Below are positions 1-10,276 of a stretch of DNA of 64,000 nt, one piece after another. A program made the position numbers and the translations under genes. Each line of letters starts with the position of its first letter. The first letter of the stretch is position 1. Source of the DNA: Lepidostoma basale (Eukaryota; Arthropoda; Insecta; Trichoptera; Lepidostomatidae); NCBI GenBank assembly GCA_022606425.2, contig JAHDVF020000840.1, positions 1,922,001 to 1,986,000 of the forward strand, in the 5' to 3' direction. Below the pieces are notes generated by a model, which was not told the DNA's origin, did not search any database, and was given only the letters and a program-made list of their open reading frames with translations.

Positions 1-66
1 TGTTTTTGCCAAATGGATCCAGTGTACGCCGGGGCCCTTGGTAGGCTTTAGCGCCATTGATGAATA
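1..66 (+). repeat. Short LINE 3'-end fragment
   Basis: The stretch around 30-58 (GCCGGGGCCC then TAGCGCCATTG) closely matches 5180-5215, where the same sequence is followed by a TTG-repeat tail, and more distantly the 3' end of the RT copy at 46320-46358. It is therefore probably a truncated non-LTR retrotransposon 3' end; no coding sequence is visible here. Confidence 0.35.
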
Positions 67-227
67 AATTAATCCATTTGATAGAATTTTTTGTCATAAC
101 TAGAACTAGACAAAAACATTGTCATAATACACAATGTCATGAAATCATTTTACATTTCTTTAAGCAATTTGATAAAATCAATTTAATTGTTCATATACAC
201 AAACAAAATTATTTAAAAAAAGTACGT

Positions 228-335
228 GCATAAATGTTGAGGAAGCAAAAGAAATATGTCAGAAAAGAACAATGTGGCAGTCCATTCTTTCCGCCTATCT
301 CTCCGAGGAAAGGGTGTGATGGTTAGGTAGTTTTT
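228..335 (+). mobile_element. LINE A, 3'-end fragment
   Basis: The plus strand encodes a degraded copy of the LINE A C-terminus (NVEEAKEICQK... then WQSILSAY) and stops at the family's usual end (GTGATGGTTAGGTAG). Only the last ~100 bp is present, as expected for a 5'-truncated retrotransposon. The 50 bp before it shows no similarity I recognise. Confidence 0.7.
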
Positions 336-385
336 AGTTTTTTTTTTTTTTCATTTTGAAACACTGTAATTCACTGTAAAAATAA

Positions 386-640
386 TTAATAATCAAAATC
401 ACAGTTATCGTTTCTTCTTCTTCTTTCTTGCTGTAGACCTATGTGGTCTGTTCTCCAGAGTGTTGCTCCTCCTGTGAGGTAAGGTAGGCTCCCAGCTGTC
501 CTTCCATCTTTTAGGAGGTCTTTCACGAGGACGAGTCCTATGAGGCTGATTATGCAACGCAATATAGGGGAGTCTGGTGGTGTCCATTCTTTGAACATGT
601 CAGTACCTTTTTCGATGTTAAACTCCATATTAAATTATTA
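386..640 (-). mobile_element. RTE-like LINE ('family B'), 3'-end fragment
   Basis: On the minus strand this encodes the C-terminal piece (MDTTRLPYIALHNQPH..., then RPPKRWKDSWE) seen more completely at 28424-29066 and 58575-58875, ending in a GAA-repeat tail (TTCTTCTTCTTTC on the plus strand at 413-428). Frames are disrupted between about 480 and 560. It is a dead 3' fragment. Confidence 0.7.
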
Positions 641-835
641 ATACGAATGAAAACATCTGTTTTCTAAAAGCTTTATTATAATTTATGGGAATGTTTCGAA
701 GGTATGTTTCGCCTATCTAAGGCATTATTAAATTTGATAACACCTTAGACAGACGAAACATGTCATTCCCATTAATTATAATATCAGTTTGAGAATGCCC
801 TCGAAAGGCGAAACAAATTTGTCACTATTTATATA
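605..835. repeat. Palindromic dispersed repeat (Penelope-LTR-like)
   Basis: Two opposed copies of a short module (ATGTTTCGCC at 704-713 and GACGAAACATGTC at 752-764) face each other around 720-745. The flank reading TTAAACTCCATAT near 617 recurs at 9238, 20430 and, inverted, at 62090. The module GAAACATGTC resembles the 3' half of the hammerhead-like motif described for 49858-49888. I interpret it as solo terminal-repeat debris of a Penelope-like element. Confidence 0.45.
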
Positions 836-1130
836 ATTAACAACAACAACAAAGCATCACGACGTTTCTCCGCAGGGGTAGGCAGAGATAATGGACCGCC
901 ACACTACTCTATCCTGACATACCTCTCTAACTTCCTCCACATTCATACAGCGAGTCATACACGCACGTCAATTCTTCCGGCTTCTAACATGACTAATCTT
1001 TAAAATTAGATTAATTTGGTCATGCCATGTTTTCCTTGGTCTACCTCGACTCCGCACTGCATTTACATCGTTAACGTATACTTTTTTAACCATTCATTCT
1101 TCACCCATGCGCTCCATACCGAACCAACTC
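836..1130 (-). mobile_element. LINE A, 3'-end fragment with GTT tail
   Basis: The minus strand carries the LINE A C-terminus, with the tail AACAACAACAAC at 839-850. It is closest to the GTT-tailed subfamily at 33510 and 53065 rather than the GTTA-tailed one. The copy breaks off near 1128 after the part equivalent to the HMERM motif, and small lesions disrupt the frame. Confidence 0.75.
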
Positions 1131-1217
1131 CGAACCAACCAAACCAACGAATATAATTTATTTAAATTAAATCCAAGTAAAACCACTAAACAATCGTGTT
1201 TACTATTATAAATTAAT

Positions 1218-1390
1218 AATGGAGTTTACCAAAACTAATACCTCTACCATCTATAATAAAACTTCTAGAAAACAGACGTTTTCATTCCTATTAATTACTG
1301 TTATTATGCATATTACAATTTATTTTTATGAGATTGTCTTGACAGTTATTTTGCCAACCTATGTTGGCATCATCAGGTGTTATAAAAAAC
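1218..1390 (-). repeat. Penelope-LTR-like fragment with CTGATGA stem-loop
   Basis: On the minus strand 1376-1341 reads CTGATGA, one base, then a six-base stem (GCCAAC / GTTGGC), and ends ACTGTC. This is the layout of a minimal hammerhead ribozyme, but the conserved GAAAC is changed to AAAAT. The left part (ATGGAGTTTACC at 1219) is related to the repeat at 605-835 and 61985-62130. Confidence 0.4.
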
Positions 1391-1734
1391 TAAAGATTCA
1401 AAGAAAAATATTTCATTTATATAGGGAATAAAATTCATCAATGTGATAAGTCATAGTTATTTAAATTACATTATTGAACATTATTGAATTATTCCATTTT
1501 GTATGTTTAAAATTTTCTCTGAGAGATACTTTTTGTTTTATTATTTTATTTTTTTAATAGGATTTACGAATTGGGAAATAATGGAACTACCTCAATTTTA
1601 TCCAAGAGTCAGATTTTTTTTCAGACAGAAAAAAAAAATTCTTCAATAATATTTTTAAGTTCTTGCTGGTGTTGGATTGTTTTAAGTGCCTAATTACAGT
1701 AAATAAATAAAAAAAACAGTGGATAACGTGGAAT

Positions 1735-2064
1735 AAAAATTAAATAAACACAAATGTCCGGATCGTCCAGCTGACGACAAGTACACCATCTAAAATAACA
1801 ATATGTGTTAAATTATTTTTCTTTGTTATTTTATTTTATATCATTGTATTTCAGATAATTTGTTTTAGATTTATTATGTAGACGTTGAACGATCGAAGTG
1901 TGCGCGGGAGATGCCTTTTGGTGGCGATGAGGTTCGCAACCCATCACACCGCGTCTCTCGCGATGGCGAAAAGAGAAGGATGGAGTGCGGCATCGATTAA
2001 AGTGTGGCAGTTCATTCTTTCTGCCTACCCTTTCGGGGAGACGGCGTGATGGTTAGTTAGTTTG
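1735..2064 (+). repeat. Composite SINE-like element with LINE A 3' tail
   Basis: An unrelated ~260-bp head (TCCGGATCGTCC at 1758, CGATCGAAGTGTGCGCGGGA at 1892) is joined at about 1999 to the last ~60 bp of LINE A (GTGTGGCAGTTC ... GACGGCGTGATGGTTAGTTAG). The same head-tail junction occurs at 27930-28262. A constant foreign head carrying a LINE 3' end is the architecture of a SINE mobilised by that LINE; I see no A/B boxes in the head, so its origin is unknown. Confidence 0.6.
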
Positions 2065-2763
2065 TTATTTGAAGAAATTTTATAAGCAAATATAGTAGAA
2101 ACAGATAAATCATTTTTGTTTGTTTCACGCGATAACAAAATGATGATACAACCATTATTATCAACTTCGAATAGATCGTTCGGTTTTTATAGGGTTAAAT
2201 AGAAGATTTGACGAATAAATTCGCCCTAAAATATAAAGGAATCATCACTTATTAGATCATCTCATTGATCTAAATACAGTACTTAGTAAAAAACTATTGG
2301 AACTTAATTAAAAGTTCATTACTTTAGTTTTAACTCCTGATAATGCTGCGAGCAAAGTCCAGCGACCCTTAATGGTCTCCCTAATTTAATATTAGTCCCT
2401 TCGAAGATTCGATTCCATTTTTATTCGTTTGACCTTTTCCGATATCGAGATCACGTGTGCCTGACACGAAAATGTCGACTTGTACCGGGAGCCGCAGCAA
2501 ACTTATCCGTTATTTGATTTTCAATTACGTACACGTACGCTACCGAATAAATTAAGCATTTCCCGCAAATATCCCAATAGTCACGAGCTTCTTTAACCCA
2601 GAGAGCAATACCCAGCATATGAAAAGTGGGGTATTTATTGTTTATCACACCAAAAACCTATTACGCAGTAAGTAATTTAAAACATACCTTTGATATGGAT
2701 TTTGGGTTCTTGGGAAAATTCGTGTAAAGGTTCATTTACACTGGACAGTGACCGTAACGTCAC

Positions 2764-2920
2764 CGACGTAGCCTTGAATCTCACCGACTAGTTATATCAA
2801 AAGTCGGAAGAGTATATAAGAGACAGTTTTACATCTGCGCGTCTCTTATCAACTCTCCCGACGGCGATTTTATTATAGCATTTGAGTTAACAAGTCGGTG
2901 AGATTCAAGGCTACGTCAGT
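2764..2920. mobile_element. Small inverted-repeat element (MITE-like)
   Basis: Arms of about 28 bp (GTAGCCTTGAATCTCACCGA at 2767 and its reverse complement ending near 2915) enclose ~100 bp. The arms differ at one or two positions. The interior has a second, shorter opposed pair (GTCGG ... AAGAG and CTCTT ... CCGAC). No coding capacity; no certain target duplication. Confidence 0.6.
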
Positions 2921-2937
2921 GAGTCTTGGCTGTGCAA

Positions 2938-3064
2938 CATAAGAGACTGGACCGGGATGAGACATGTGGGGGAGCTGTTCCGGGTTGCACTAGATAGAGA
3001 AGCCTTCGCCGGAGTGATTGCCAACGTCAGGGGGACCTGATACGGCACGCGAAGAAGAAGATGT
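2938..3064 (+). mobile_element. RTE-like LINE 3'-end fragment
   Basis: The plus strand reads RDWTGMRHVGELFRVALD then REAFAGVIANVRGT and a stop, followed by GAAGAAGAAGATG. This is the characteristic C-terminus and GAA tail of RTE-type retrotransposons in insects. It abuts the inverted-repeat element to its left. Confidence 0.65.
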
Positions 3065-3154
3065 GATAATAATTCTCTCAGTAAATAATGAAGTATTTTC
3101 AAAGTGAGGTTCAAAAGTTATAGTCATTTTGATAAATCAATTCATTGCGCAAAA

Positions 3155-3700
3155 GATTGCAAGGGTGCATATGAAAATAAACCTGTTAATCTGGCGTACC
3201 GAGGATTTTTGTATTAACTTGTTATTGCACAGTGATGTGTTATTGAATCCCGGGTGAATTTTTCGGCTTCGTACATTCATACAATCTAGACCCTTCTCTG
3301 GGCTAATGTTGATTGGTATATCATAATAGGTACAATGTCGAGTGGTGGGGCTCACCGGCTGGCTGCCTGCTAGTTATCTCCGTTTGTGATCAGTGATCGG
3401 TATTGTTTATCAGTCCCGGTATACCCGATTACGATAAGAGCACTTTAACGCTGATGGAAAGTTGCCGACAGACTTAATTTATGGTTGGAGTATTTTATTG
3501 TTGTGCAAATAACATTTGCTATGTTCATTACTCCAATAGAAGTCATATAATTTTTTTAATTAACGCTTCGGGTTCATGTTTTAAATATTTTTCTTTGGTT
3601 TCAATCCTAGGGATTGGTTTGCAAAAAAGAATATTAACATCTTTGTAAGATAATCAAATTATTTTACTGAAATTTTCTGACATTTATCTATCAACAAAAA
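3155..3700. other. Intergenic, nothing recognised
   Basis: AT-rich sequence with no open frame longer than 72 codons, no similarity to other repeats in the window and no tRNA-like boxes. Confidence 0.4.
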
Positions 3701-3707
3701 AAAACTA

Positions 3708-4233
3708 ACTAACCATCACGCCGTCTCCCCGAAGGGGTAGGCAGAAAGAATGGACTGCCACACTTTTTTTTCCTGACATATTTCTCTCGCTTCCTCAACA
3801 TTCATACATCGTGTCATGCACGCGCGTCGATTTCTCTGACTCCTCACATGGCCGACATTCAATATTTGATTTTTTTGATCGTGCCACGTTTTCCTCGGTC
3901 TTCCTCTATTTCTGGTTCCATTTACATCGTGAACATATAATTTTTTTACCATTCTTTCCATATGTCCAAACCATCTTAATGATCCTTTCATTATTTTTTT
4001 CATGACACCATCAGTCGCACCGCATTCCCTTCTTATATTTTCATTCGACACTCTATCATACACAGAGTATCTACACATTTGTCTAAGCGATCTCATTTTT
4101 ACTGCATTTATTCTATTTTCATCCTTCTTTTGCCAGTTCCATGCTTCGCTTCCATACATAAGGGTCTGTAGAAGAACACCATTGTGCACTGCCATTCTAG
4201 CTTTTTTGGATAGGTTTTTGTTTGCGATGACAA
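3708..4233 (-). mobile_element. LINE A, ~520-bp 5'-truncated copy
   Basis: The minus strand is open for 159 codons (4195-3716), starting MAVHNGVLLQTLMYGSEAWN and ending FGETA plus stop, then CGTGATGGTTAGTTAG. The 5' boundary lies ~35 bp upstream of that ATG (TATCCAAAAAAGCTAG reversed), the same place as in copies at 11440, 42262 and 62790. The C-terminal part of the RT protein is all that is left; no YADD motif. Confidence 0.85.
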
Positions 4234-4240
4234 CTATCTA

Positions 4241-4572
4241 TCTATCTTCTTCTATATAAATAAAAGCCTAAGTGTGTTATTGTGAAGACTTTTACTCGGA
4301 AAATAGGTAGCAGATCGAGCTGATATTTTCAGTTTAGGGTGACGTTTGAAGTACACTTTATTATTTAATCTTGATATTTAAGACCAAATGGCATCAAAAA
4401 CTATTTATTGACTTTATGTATACCTGGCACCTTTGTAATGTCTAGCCTTCAATTGTTAAACTCACATTAGTATTAAAAAACACACATGGATTTAATCCAA
4501 TAAATTAATTCATAGTGAACTTTAATTGTATTTGTTTAATTAATAATAGCGAAGCGTTGCCGGGCCAGCTAG
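4241..4572 (+). mobile_element. Possible non-autonomous Helitron
   Basis: The segment starts with TC in a run of TCTTCTTCTATATAAA and ends GCCGGGCCAGCTAG followed by T; 5' TC, 3' CTAG and insertion next to T are Helitron hallmarks. The body (CTTTTACTCGG..., GCGAAGCGTTGCC) resembles AT-rich insect Helitron remnants. The terminal hairpin is weak and there is no second copy here to set the borders. Confidence 0.35.
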
Positions 4573-4576
4573 TTTT

Positions 4577-4690
4577 AAATAATAATTAAATAAAACGATG
4601 TTTTTTTAACTACTTCCACTTTTGTCTTTATTTCGACAGCGACCGGTTTCGCCAGGCTCGCTGGCATCGACAGACTGGTGAAGTCACAGT
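4577..4690 (-). repeat. Penelope-LTR-like fragment with hammerhead-like stem-loop
   Basis: On the minus strand 4673-4635 gives CTGTCGA, one base, a stem GCCAG/CTGGC, then GAAACCGGTC. The flank (GACAAAAGTGGAAGTAGT) reappears at 48077-48096, so this is a dispersed repeat. GAAAC-NN-GTC is retained while the first core box has changes (CTGTCGA for CTGANGA). Four bases on each side can form stem I, including one G-T pair. Confidence 0.45.
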
Positions 4691-4705
4691 TATTGATATT
4701 GATCA

Positions 4706-4815
4706 TGACATGCGGTAGGTAGGTAGACTTTTGCCAATTTTAGTCCCGTGAATTGTTACCAGACCATGGATGCCATCGCGGAAATTTGAAACCGCGACCT
4801 TCAGTGTTGCGTTAT
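4706..4815 (-). repeat. Degraded copy of the tRNA-derived SINE
   Basis: Low-similarity match to the SINE at 21365-21605 in reverse (CCCGTGAATT, ACCAGACCA, GCCATCGCGGAAATTTGAAACC). The B-box region has lost its consensus. It is a dead, old copy lying just left of a better one. Confidence 0.45.
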
Positions 4816-4956
4816 GTTCATTATAGATAAACTTAAAATATGCGTTATAGAAAAGTACCGGTATATAATAAAATGTGTTATTATTTTTTTTATTTTTTTT
4901 TATGTATACAACAGGTTGTTTGAACCCAATTACTGGATACAATTTTTATTTTTAGC

Positions 4957-5137
4957 TATTATATTGATTCTCGTGACATGTGATAGGTAGCCAATCTATC
5001 GCCATTTTATTGTCACGTGAATTCTACACCAGACCAAAGACAGTGTGACAATCACACTGCCATCGCCGGGAATCGAACCCGGGACCTTCGGTATGGAAGT
5101 CAGAGCTCTTACCACTCTGCCACGAAGGTCGTCGCGT
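4957..5137 (-). repeat. tRNA-derived SINE
   Basis: Reverse-strand copy of the SINE family. The head at 5137-5050 contains an A box (TGGCAGAGTGG, from 5122 down) and a perfect B box (GGTTCGATTCC near 5080), followed by the family body with ATTCACGTGACAATAAAAT. The AAT-repeat tail is missing at the left end. It should not be called a tRNA gene: the acceptor stem does not close and the body is repeated at 21365, 35802 and 43935. Confidence 0.8.
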
Positions 5138-5154
5138 AATTATGTTATATACAT

Positions 5155-5228
5155 GTCATATATCCATCCATTCCGGAGGAGGCCGGGGCCCATAGTGGGC
5201 TGTAGCGCCATTGTTGTTGTTGTTTCAG
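5155..5228 (+). mobile_element. LINE 3' end with TTG tail
   Basis: GGAGGAGGCCGGGGCCCATA and TAGCGCCATTG are followed by TTGTTGTTGTT at 5211-5224. The 3' end is related to 1-66 and to the RT copy at 45396-46358. Only the extreme 3' end is present. Confidence 0.5.
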
Positions 5229-5239
5229 TATACACTGTT

Positions 5240-6095
5240 GTTATTTTCTGAGTCGGGTTAACCGGGAAGTGGATTATCCGGGACACTTAAAAAATATTTC
5301 ACAATATTACTTATAATGCAAACAAAAACTCAAATCTGTCAAAATGACATTTGGCGTTTAGTTCACATTTGCGCCACCGCCAACATACGTTTGTGACTCT
5401 ATAGTCGTGTCATAAAGTTTCGACTTTGCAATAAAGCACCCGCAGCGTAGTTCATACTCATAAAACACTGTCGTTAATTTTATTTTACTATGAAAAAGTG
5501 TCTATAATAATGGATTAACGCAAACGAGTCGTACTTTCAATTAAACACACATAAGTGTATATATCTTTCTAGGAAAGCATTTTTTTAAACTATTATCAGG
5601 AGGTATTTACAATCCAGGAATACTGAGCTAAATCAATACGTTCCCCATAGTTATAGCAGAGCAAGAGGGCATATATTATTTTATGTCCCAAATTGTCGCA
5701 CAGAGGCCCTTCGAAGTTCTCCGGTATTGAAAGCGATTCGTCTTTTAAATGAGGTTGCAAAAGAGATAGACCTCTTTGGATGCAATTATGGCGAATTCGT
5801 ACGATAAAGGCAGCAAGCAAATAACTGGCTTTTCCTATTCATAAGGTTCTGTGTATATTTCCCTTTGATATTCTTTTTTTTTTCACCCTTTACATCGATT
5901 TGGCTCGCGCTGAAATAGTGTGAGGAGTTTTTTCAACATAATAATAATAAAAATAATACAATACATAAGCGCATATAGCGCAGTTTTAAATTTCTCTTTG
6001 TTTACATTTTTTTCATGTTTTCGGATTAACCGGGAAATCGATTGTACGGAATCTTTTATCACCATCCATCTGGGAAAATCGATAGTATACTGTAT
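5240..6095 (-). mobile_element. Pogo/Tigger-like DNA element, interrupted
   Basis: The ends carry opposed CCGGTTAACC / GGATTAACCGGGAA blocks (5251-5275 and 6024-6040) and the interior at 5290-5470 (e.g. AGCGTAGTTCATACTCATAA) matches 50190-50335 in reverse. The same arrangement is found at 49920-50860, so these are two copies of one family. The TIR type (CAGTA...TCCGGG) resembles pogo/Tigger elements. A minus-strand frame at 5820-5596 shows no transposase motif. A SINE tail is lodged in it at about 5883-5962. Confidence 0.5.
5883..5962 (+). repeat. SINE 3' end inserted in the pogo-like element
   Basis: CCCTTTACATCGATTTGGCT followed by TTTTTTCAACATAATAATAATAA is the 3' end and AAT tail of the SINE at 21365-21605. 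Only the last ~75 bp is present. Confidence 0.6.
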
Positions 6096-6349
6096 TATAC
6101 ATCCATGTTTATTCTCGGAAGAACACGTAACTTATTTAAAGCAATGGATGTTGGATAACACAGGTATGCGATTGTGTAGAAGTTATTTCGGAAAAGAAAT
6201 TACTAATACATTCATTATATACGATCGTTTATATTTTAATGTGAGATATTTTAAAAATAGAACCATACCAAGAGCGCACAAAGAAAATACTCATGGAACC
6301 TTGCAGTATTTTACAGGATATTAAATTTATCGTTTTTATCCACGTAGGT

Positions 6350-6760
6350 ACTAAACATTTACAGGGAGATTATTCCATGCCGTCGGACCCGAAACGCTGA
6401 AAGCACAATGGTAGAAACCAGCTTTAATAGCCCTTGTGGGAGTTTTTAAGGTTATACACATTGGTTTCCACTGATCAGAATGAACTTTGCCATTCCTTCG
6501 GTTTTGCATAGAGGTTCAAAATGTATTCACATCCAATTTGGTGTCCCATCTGGTGTTGAACCTGTAATATTGTCAAACACAATTTGTATTTTGTTTTCTC
6601 TTGGATCCAGAGCTAGTGTTGCTCTTTCAAAATCAGTTGCCAACCAATTGATTATTACGTTATCCAGTGTACATTTATTGCAGAAATTTCATATTCCATT
6701 GTTTTGGCCGAAACACTATGATACTTCAACATTACTGTTAACATTTATAAAACTGTTATG
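6350..6760 (-). mobile_element. LINE C (CR1/Jockey-like) fragment
   Basis: Parallel to 51380-51610: both contain ACGCTGAAAGCAC, CACTGATCAGAATGAAC/CTACTGATCAGAGTGAAC and TTGTCAAACACAATT. On the minus strand of the other copy the coding part is a reverse transcriptase C-terminus, so this is the same family, much decayed, with no usable frame. Its end (GTTTTGGCCGAAACACTATG at 6701) recurs at 20232 and 30770. Confidence 0.6.
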
Positions 6761-6784
6761 ATACCACAAATTTTATTATTCGTT

Positions 6785-6870
6785 GAGTGTCGCGACAGCT
6801 GTTTCGCCAACCGATGTTGACATTATCGGGTGTTACAAACAACGAAACAGCTGGGCGACATTCAAAAAGT
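6785..6870 (-). repeat. Hammerhead-like stem-loop repeat
   Basis: The minus strand at 6829-6794 reads CCGATAA, one base, then a stem around ATCG, GGTTGGCGAAACAGCTGTC. GAAAC and the terminal GTC are intact; the first box is mutated. A second GAAACAGCTG is found on the plus strand at 6843. It belongs with 1341-1376 and 30255-30300. Confidence 0.4.
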
Positions 6871-6882
6871 GAATTATAACAA

Positions 6883-7622
6883 TTGACAATGATCAGAGAA
6901 CTACACATTGCATCCAATAAAATTGGACAAGAAATGAATATTGACAAAACAAAGATACTAAGTCCAACGAATAAAAACATTATTATAGAGGGAAATAAGA
7001 TAGAAAGTGTGAAAGAATATGTGTATCTTGGTCATAAAATTAGACTCGGAAAAGAGAATCAAACTGCAGAGCTACCTCGAAGAGTTGGACTGGGTTGGGC
7101 CGCCTTTGGTAAACTGAGACGTGTCTTTGAAAATGATGAAATACCGGTTTGTCTGAAAAGAAAGGTCTATGACATGTGTATACTGCCCATGATGACATAC
7201 GGACTAGAGACGACAACTCTTACAGCAAAAAGTGTCCACAGACAAGTGTACACAGAGGTCCATGGAAAGACAGATACTTGGTGTGAGCTTGCGTGACCGC
7301 ATAAGGAATGAAGAAATCAGACGCCGCACCAGGGTTGCTGACGTCATGGATCGAGTGACAAAATTGAAATGGAAATGGGCTGGACACTTGGCTAGACAGG
7401 GTGGCAACATATGGGCACCCAGGATACTCAGTTGAAGACCATGAGCAAATAGGCGAAGTGTCGAAAGGCCACCGATGAGATGGACCGATGATATTGTCGA
7501 AAGGGTTGAAAAATTTTGGATACAAAGGGGGCAGGATAGAGACGAGTGGAGGAAATTGGTAGAGGCCTATATCCATCAGTGGAGGAAAGAAGGCTAGCAA
7601 GGAAAAAGAAGAAGAAGATATT
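6883..7622 (+). pseudogene. RTE-like reverse transcriptase, C-terminal third, frameshifted
   Basis: The frame from 6883 encodes an RT thumb/connection region (EMNIDKTKILSPTN, ESVKEYVYLGHKIRL, VYDMCILPMMTYGLET). Near 7235-7260 the frame shifts to +1, continuing ERQILGVSLRDRIRNEEIRR then KLKWKWAGHLARQG. Further shifts follow before the 3' end at 7605-7620 (AAGAAGAAGAAGATA). The palm with YADD is absent (5' truncation). It is a dead retrotransposon 3' part of the endonuclease/RT type common in insects. Confidence 0.85.
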
Positions 7623-8330
7623 ATAACAGTGTTGTAAATTTCAATAGAAGAAATTTCAGTATTTTTCAGTTAGAAAAATCACTTTGTCTCGTTTCATTAC
7701 GTTACCAACATAACAAAAGAGGTTTATCAAAGAAATTTGATATTTGTTTTATCATAATGTGTTTCATTGATATATGAAATAATAAAAGATTCTCTCAATA
7801 GAGTTCGAGTACTGGACAGAAAGAAATCACTCCCGTGAAAGCAAGTAACATTGTATAGGCTCCATCACAATGCGTTTAACCTCGCGACATTGACAAATTA
7901 AGAATATGATCATACAAGAGTGACAAGAGCAAATCCCCATCGGCGGAGAAGAGTGGGAGTAAAGTCAAATATCAAACAAAGGATAAAATGGTGACCTTTG
8001 TCCTTTAATGTCGCCATTGTTCGCTTTTTATACTTGCGTTACTACCCGAGTGTAGGGAGCCTATAGAGTATGAAATCATTACGCCAGTAATGTACTAAAT
8101 TACCTACGCACACAGTAAAAAAAATACTTGGATATCAACGCAGACATATCAAATTTAACGAAGCAATAAATATACGCAATATTTGATATTATATTTAGAA
8201 TCCACATATTTCATCGGAGACGTTATTAAAGACACTTTGGAAAGTTACTGAACGTGAAACATTATTAACAGTATAAACATCTGAAATACTCGTATCTCCG
8301 TCTCGTTGAATTGCTTTTGATATTGTATGG
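7623..8330. other. Intergenic, nothing recognised
   Basis: AT-rich; no frame above 60 codons and no similarity to the other repeats in the window. Confidence 0.4.
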
Positions 8331-8334
8331 TGGG

Positions 8335-9110
8335 TTTTTGATTAGATGTACTTCTGGCTTACGGCCATTCAGCTCTTGCGGCTATTTTCTCATGGGAACA
8401 TTTTTGTAAAGGTGATTTGGTGGATTGTTAGTTTATGCGAGGGCTTGATTTGTGTGGCCCGGGGTGTTCCTTTGAAGCAGGATGGATTTTGAACGCTTGT
8501 GGTGACTGGATGTGTTTGGGTCGTAACTTGAGATGTATTTTATTGTGGGATTATAGTTTGAATGAATTTATCTGTCATGAGGATTCGCGATTGTGCATAC
8601 AGTTGTGGGCGTGGTCTAGTCTTTTTTATTTTTTTTTATTTTGTGTGTCCTTTATTTAACATGTACTGTTCGACTTACTTCTTGTACTCCCTTTACCTCC
8701 CCTCTATCCATCCCATTCCATTATATTCATCCATTTCCTCCAATCTCTCATCCTTCTCATGCCTCTTGTTAATTGTTATATTTGTTTTTTTTATATTCGT
8801 GTTTGTATTTATATTTTGTGAGGTGCCTTTAACCAAATTTAATGTGTTCTTTCTTTATTATTTGTGTTTTTTTTCTTTTACCTTTTTATTGTGTCTTTAT
8901 GTGTGTTTGTGTTTATCTTATTCCTTAATTTTGTTTTATTACCCCTTGTACACCCTTATTTTTTTTACCAATAAAGAAGCGCGAGTTGGTACGGGAGATA
9001 GAAGGAAAAAAAAGAATCAGAATAAATATGGTCTGTCATCCTTTGGTTTGATGACAAATGTCAAAAATGAAAATTAACGTAAGTCCCGGATGGACAGGAA
9101 TAGACCTAGG
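8335..9110 (+). repeat. Unclassified repeat-like segment
   Basis: 8350-8445 matches the interior of the hAT MITE at 22620-22715 (CTGGCTTACGGCCATTCAGC; TTTGGTGGATTGTTAG). Beyond it a T-rich frame (8562-9077) encodes only a hydrophobic run without similarity. The right part (AGAAGCGCGAGTTGGTACGG, then an A run) reads like a retroelement 3' end. Origin unresolved. Confidence 0.3.
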
Positions 9111-9224
9111 CAGTGCAGCGAGACTGACGAAAGGGCGTCGCTGCGTCCTATAACAGTCTCGGTGGTGGTGGGAACCTTATATGTACATACAGTTGTGTGA
9201 TCCATATCCATGAATTTATTGTTT

Positions 9225-9365
9225 CCTGAACAATGATGTTAAACTCCATATAAAATAATTAATACGAATGAAACGTCTGTTTTCTAGAATAATGGCAGGC
9301 GTTCAGAAAACTTCTTTAACAGGTGTTCAGAAAAGTTAGACGTTTTTATTCGTATTAACTGGTCC
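9225..9365. repeat. Hairpin repeat
   Basis: TTAATACGAATGAAACGTCT at 9260 and AGACGTTTTTATTCGTATTA at 9338 are opposed with few differences, forming arms of ~25 bp. The left flank (AACAATGATGTTAAACTCCA) matches 610-625 and, inverted, 62090-62115. It belongs to the Penelope-LTR-like group. Confidence 0.45.
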
Positions 9366-9369
9366 ATTT

Positions 9370-9712
9370 GAAATGTGGCTCCATCGCCGAATGCTCAGAG
9401 TTCCCTGGACAGACATGGTTACCAATACCGAAGTCCTGAGGCGAGATAGAGTTGACAGGGAACTGTTATCAACTATCAAGGTTCGAAAGATCTCACATCT
9501 GGGTCATATACTGCGTGGGGAAAAGTACCACCTTCTCCAACTGATATTGGAGGGGAAAATTGAGGGACGCCGAGGGCCCGGAAGGAGACAAATGTTCTGG
9601 CTGCGAAACGTGGGGGAGTGGACCGGCATCCGAAGTGTGAAGAAGCTGTTCCGAGCGATGCCGAGGAAATGGCCAACGTTGGGGGGACCCGAGAGGGCAC
9701 TTGAAGAAGAAG
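9370..9712 (+). mobile_element. RTE-like LINE C-terminus and 3' end
   Basis: Open frame with WLHRRMLRVPWTDMVTNTEV, then KISHLGHILRGEKY, GRRGPGRRQMFWLRN and KLFRAM, followed by GAAGAAGAAGAA at 9703-9714. These are the C-terminal landmarks of RTE-clade polyproteins. The frame runs on without a proper stop, so the copy has drifted. The RT catalytic region is missing. Confidence 0.75.
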
Positions 9713-9829
9713 AACTGGTCCATGAAAGCGCATCAAGTGGTAATTGTATAGCCTCATTTAGCAGGTTTCCTTATGTGACTCGAAGCTGCATAGCCCTAAT
9801 GGAGCTTGCGTAAGTGAAGAGCGGGAGAT

Positions 9830-10270
9830 CAGGAGTTTATTGTCGGTGTTGAGTTTACTGTTGTGATGTAATTCGCCGTTGAAAAAAGTTAATAACCGCT
9901 AGGAATAATAATGATGTAATCTTCTGGTGTTTGCTCGGTGTCAATAGCCTGCATGCTTCAACGACACTAGGAAATATAATAATACCCCCAGACCCGAGAC
10001 CCGAGGCTGGGACCTGGGGTTGGAGGTGGGGAAATGTTTCCGATTAGATTGTAAACGAAACCCGTATGACGCGTGTAACTGAGTTATGTTATCAATAGCT
10101 ATTATACACACCGATATTTCTTGTGAAAGTGTAACAAAAACGTATAAAAATATTTTATTTATGTCAAATATTTAAACAAAAAATTGTAAAATCAAAGATT
10201 ATTATGCTTAAATATACTTATATATTTTTTTTTAAACGTAACATTGTATTTTTACAAGAAATTTTATTTT
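9830..10270. other. Intergenic, nothing recognised
   Basis: AT-rich with one GC-richer patch at 9985-10030 (repeated GACCCGAG and TGGGACCTGGGGT). No coding or repeat assignment. Confidence 0.35.
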
Positions 10271-10276
10271 TGAAGG

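Noticed and set aside
5050..5137. tRNA gene
   Set aside because: A and B boxes are present but the body is the repeated SINE found at 21365 and 43935, and the acceptor ends do not pair.
5596..5820. Pogo transposase remnant
   Set aside because: The 74-codon frame shows no CENP-B/DDE motif.
8562..9077. 171-codon frame as a membrane protein gene
   Set aside because: Composed almost entirely of F, L, Y, S, C from T-rich DNA; no domain, no splice context, next to repeat sequence.
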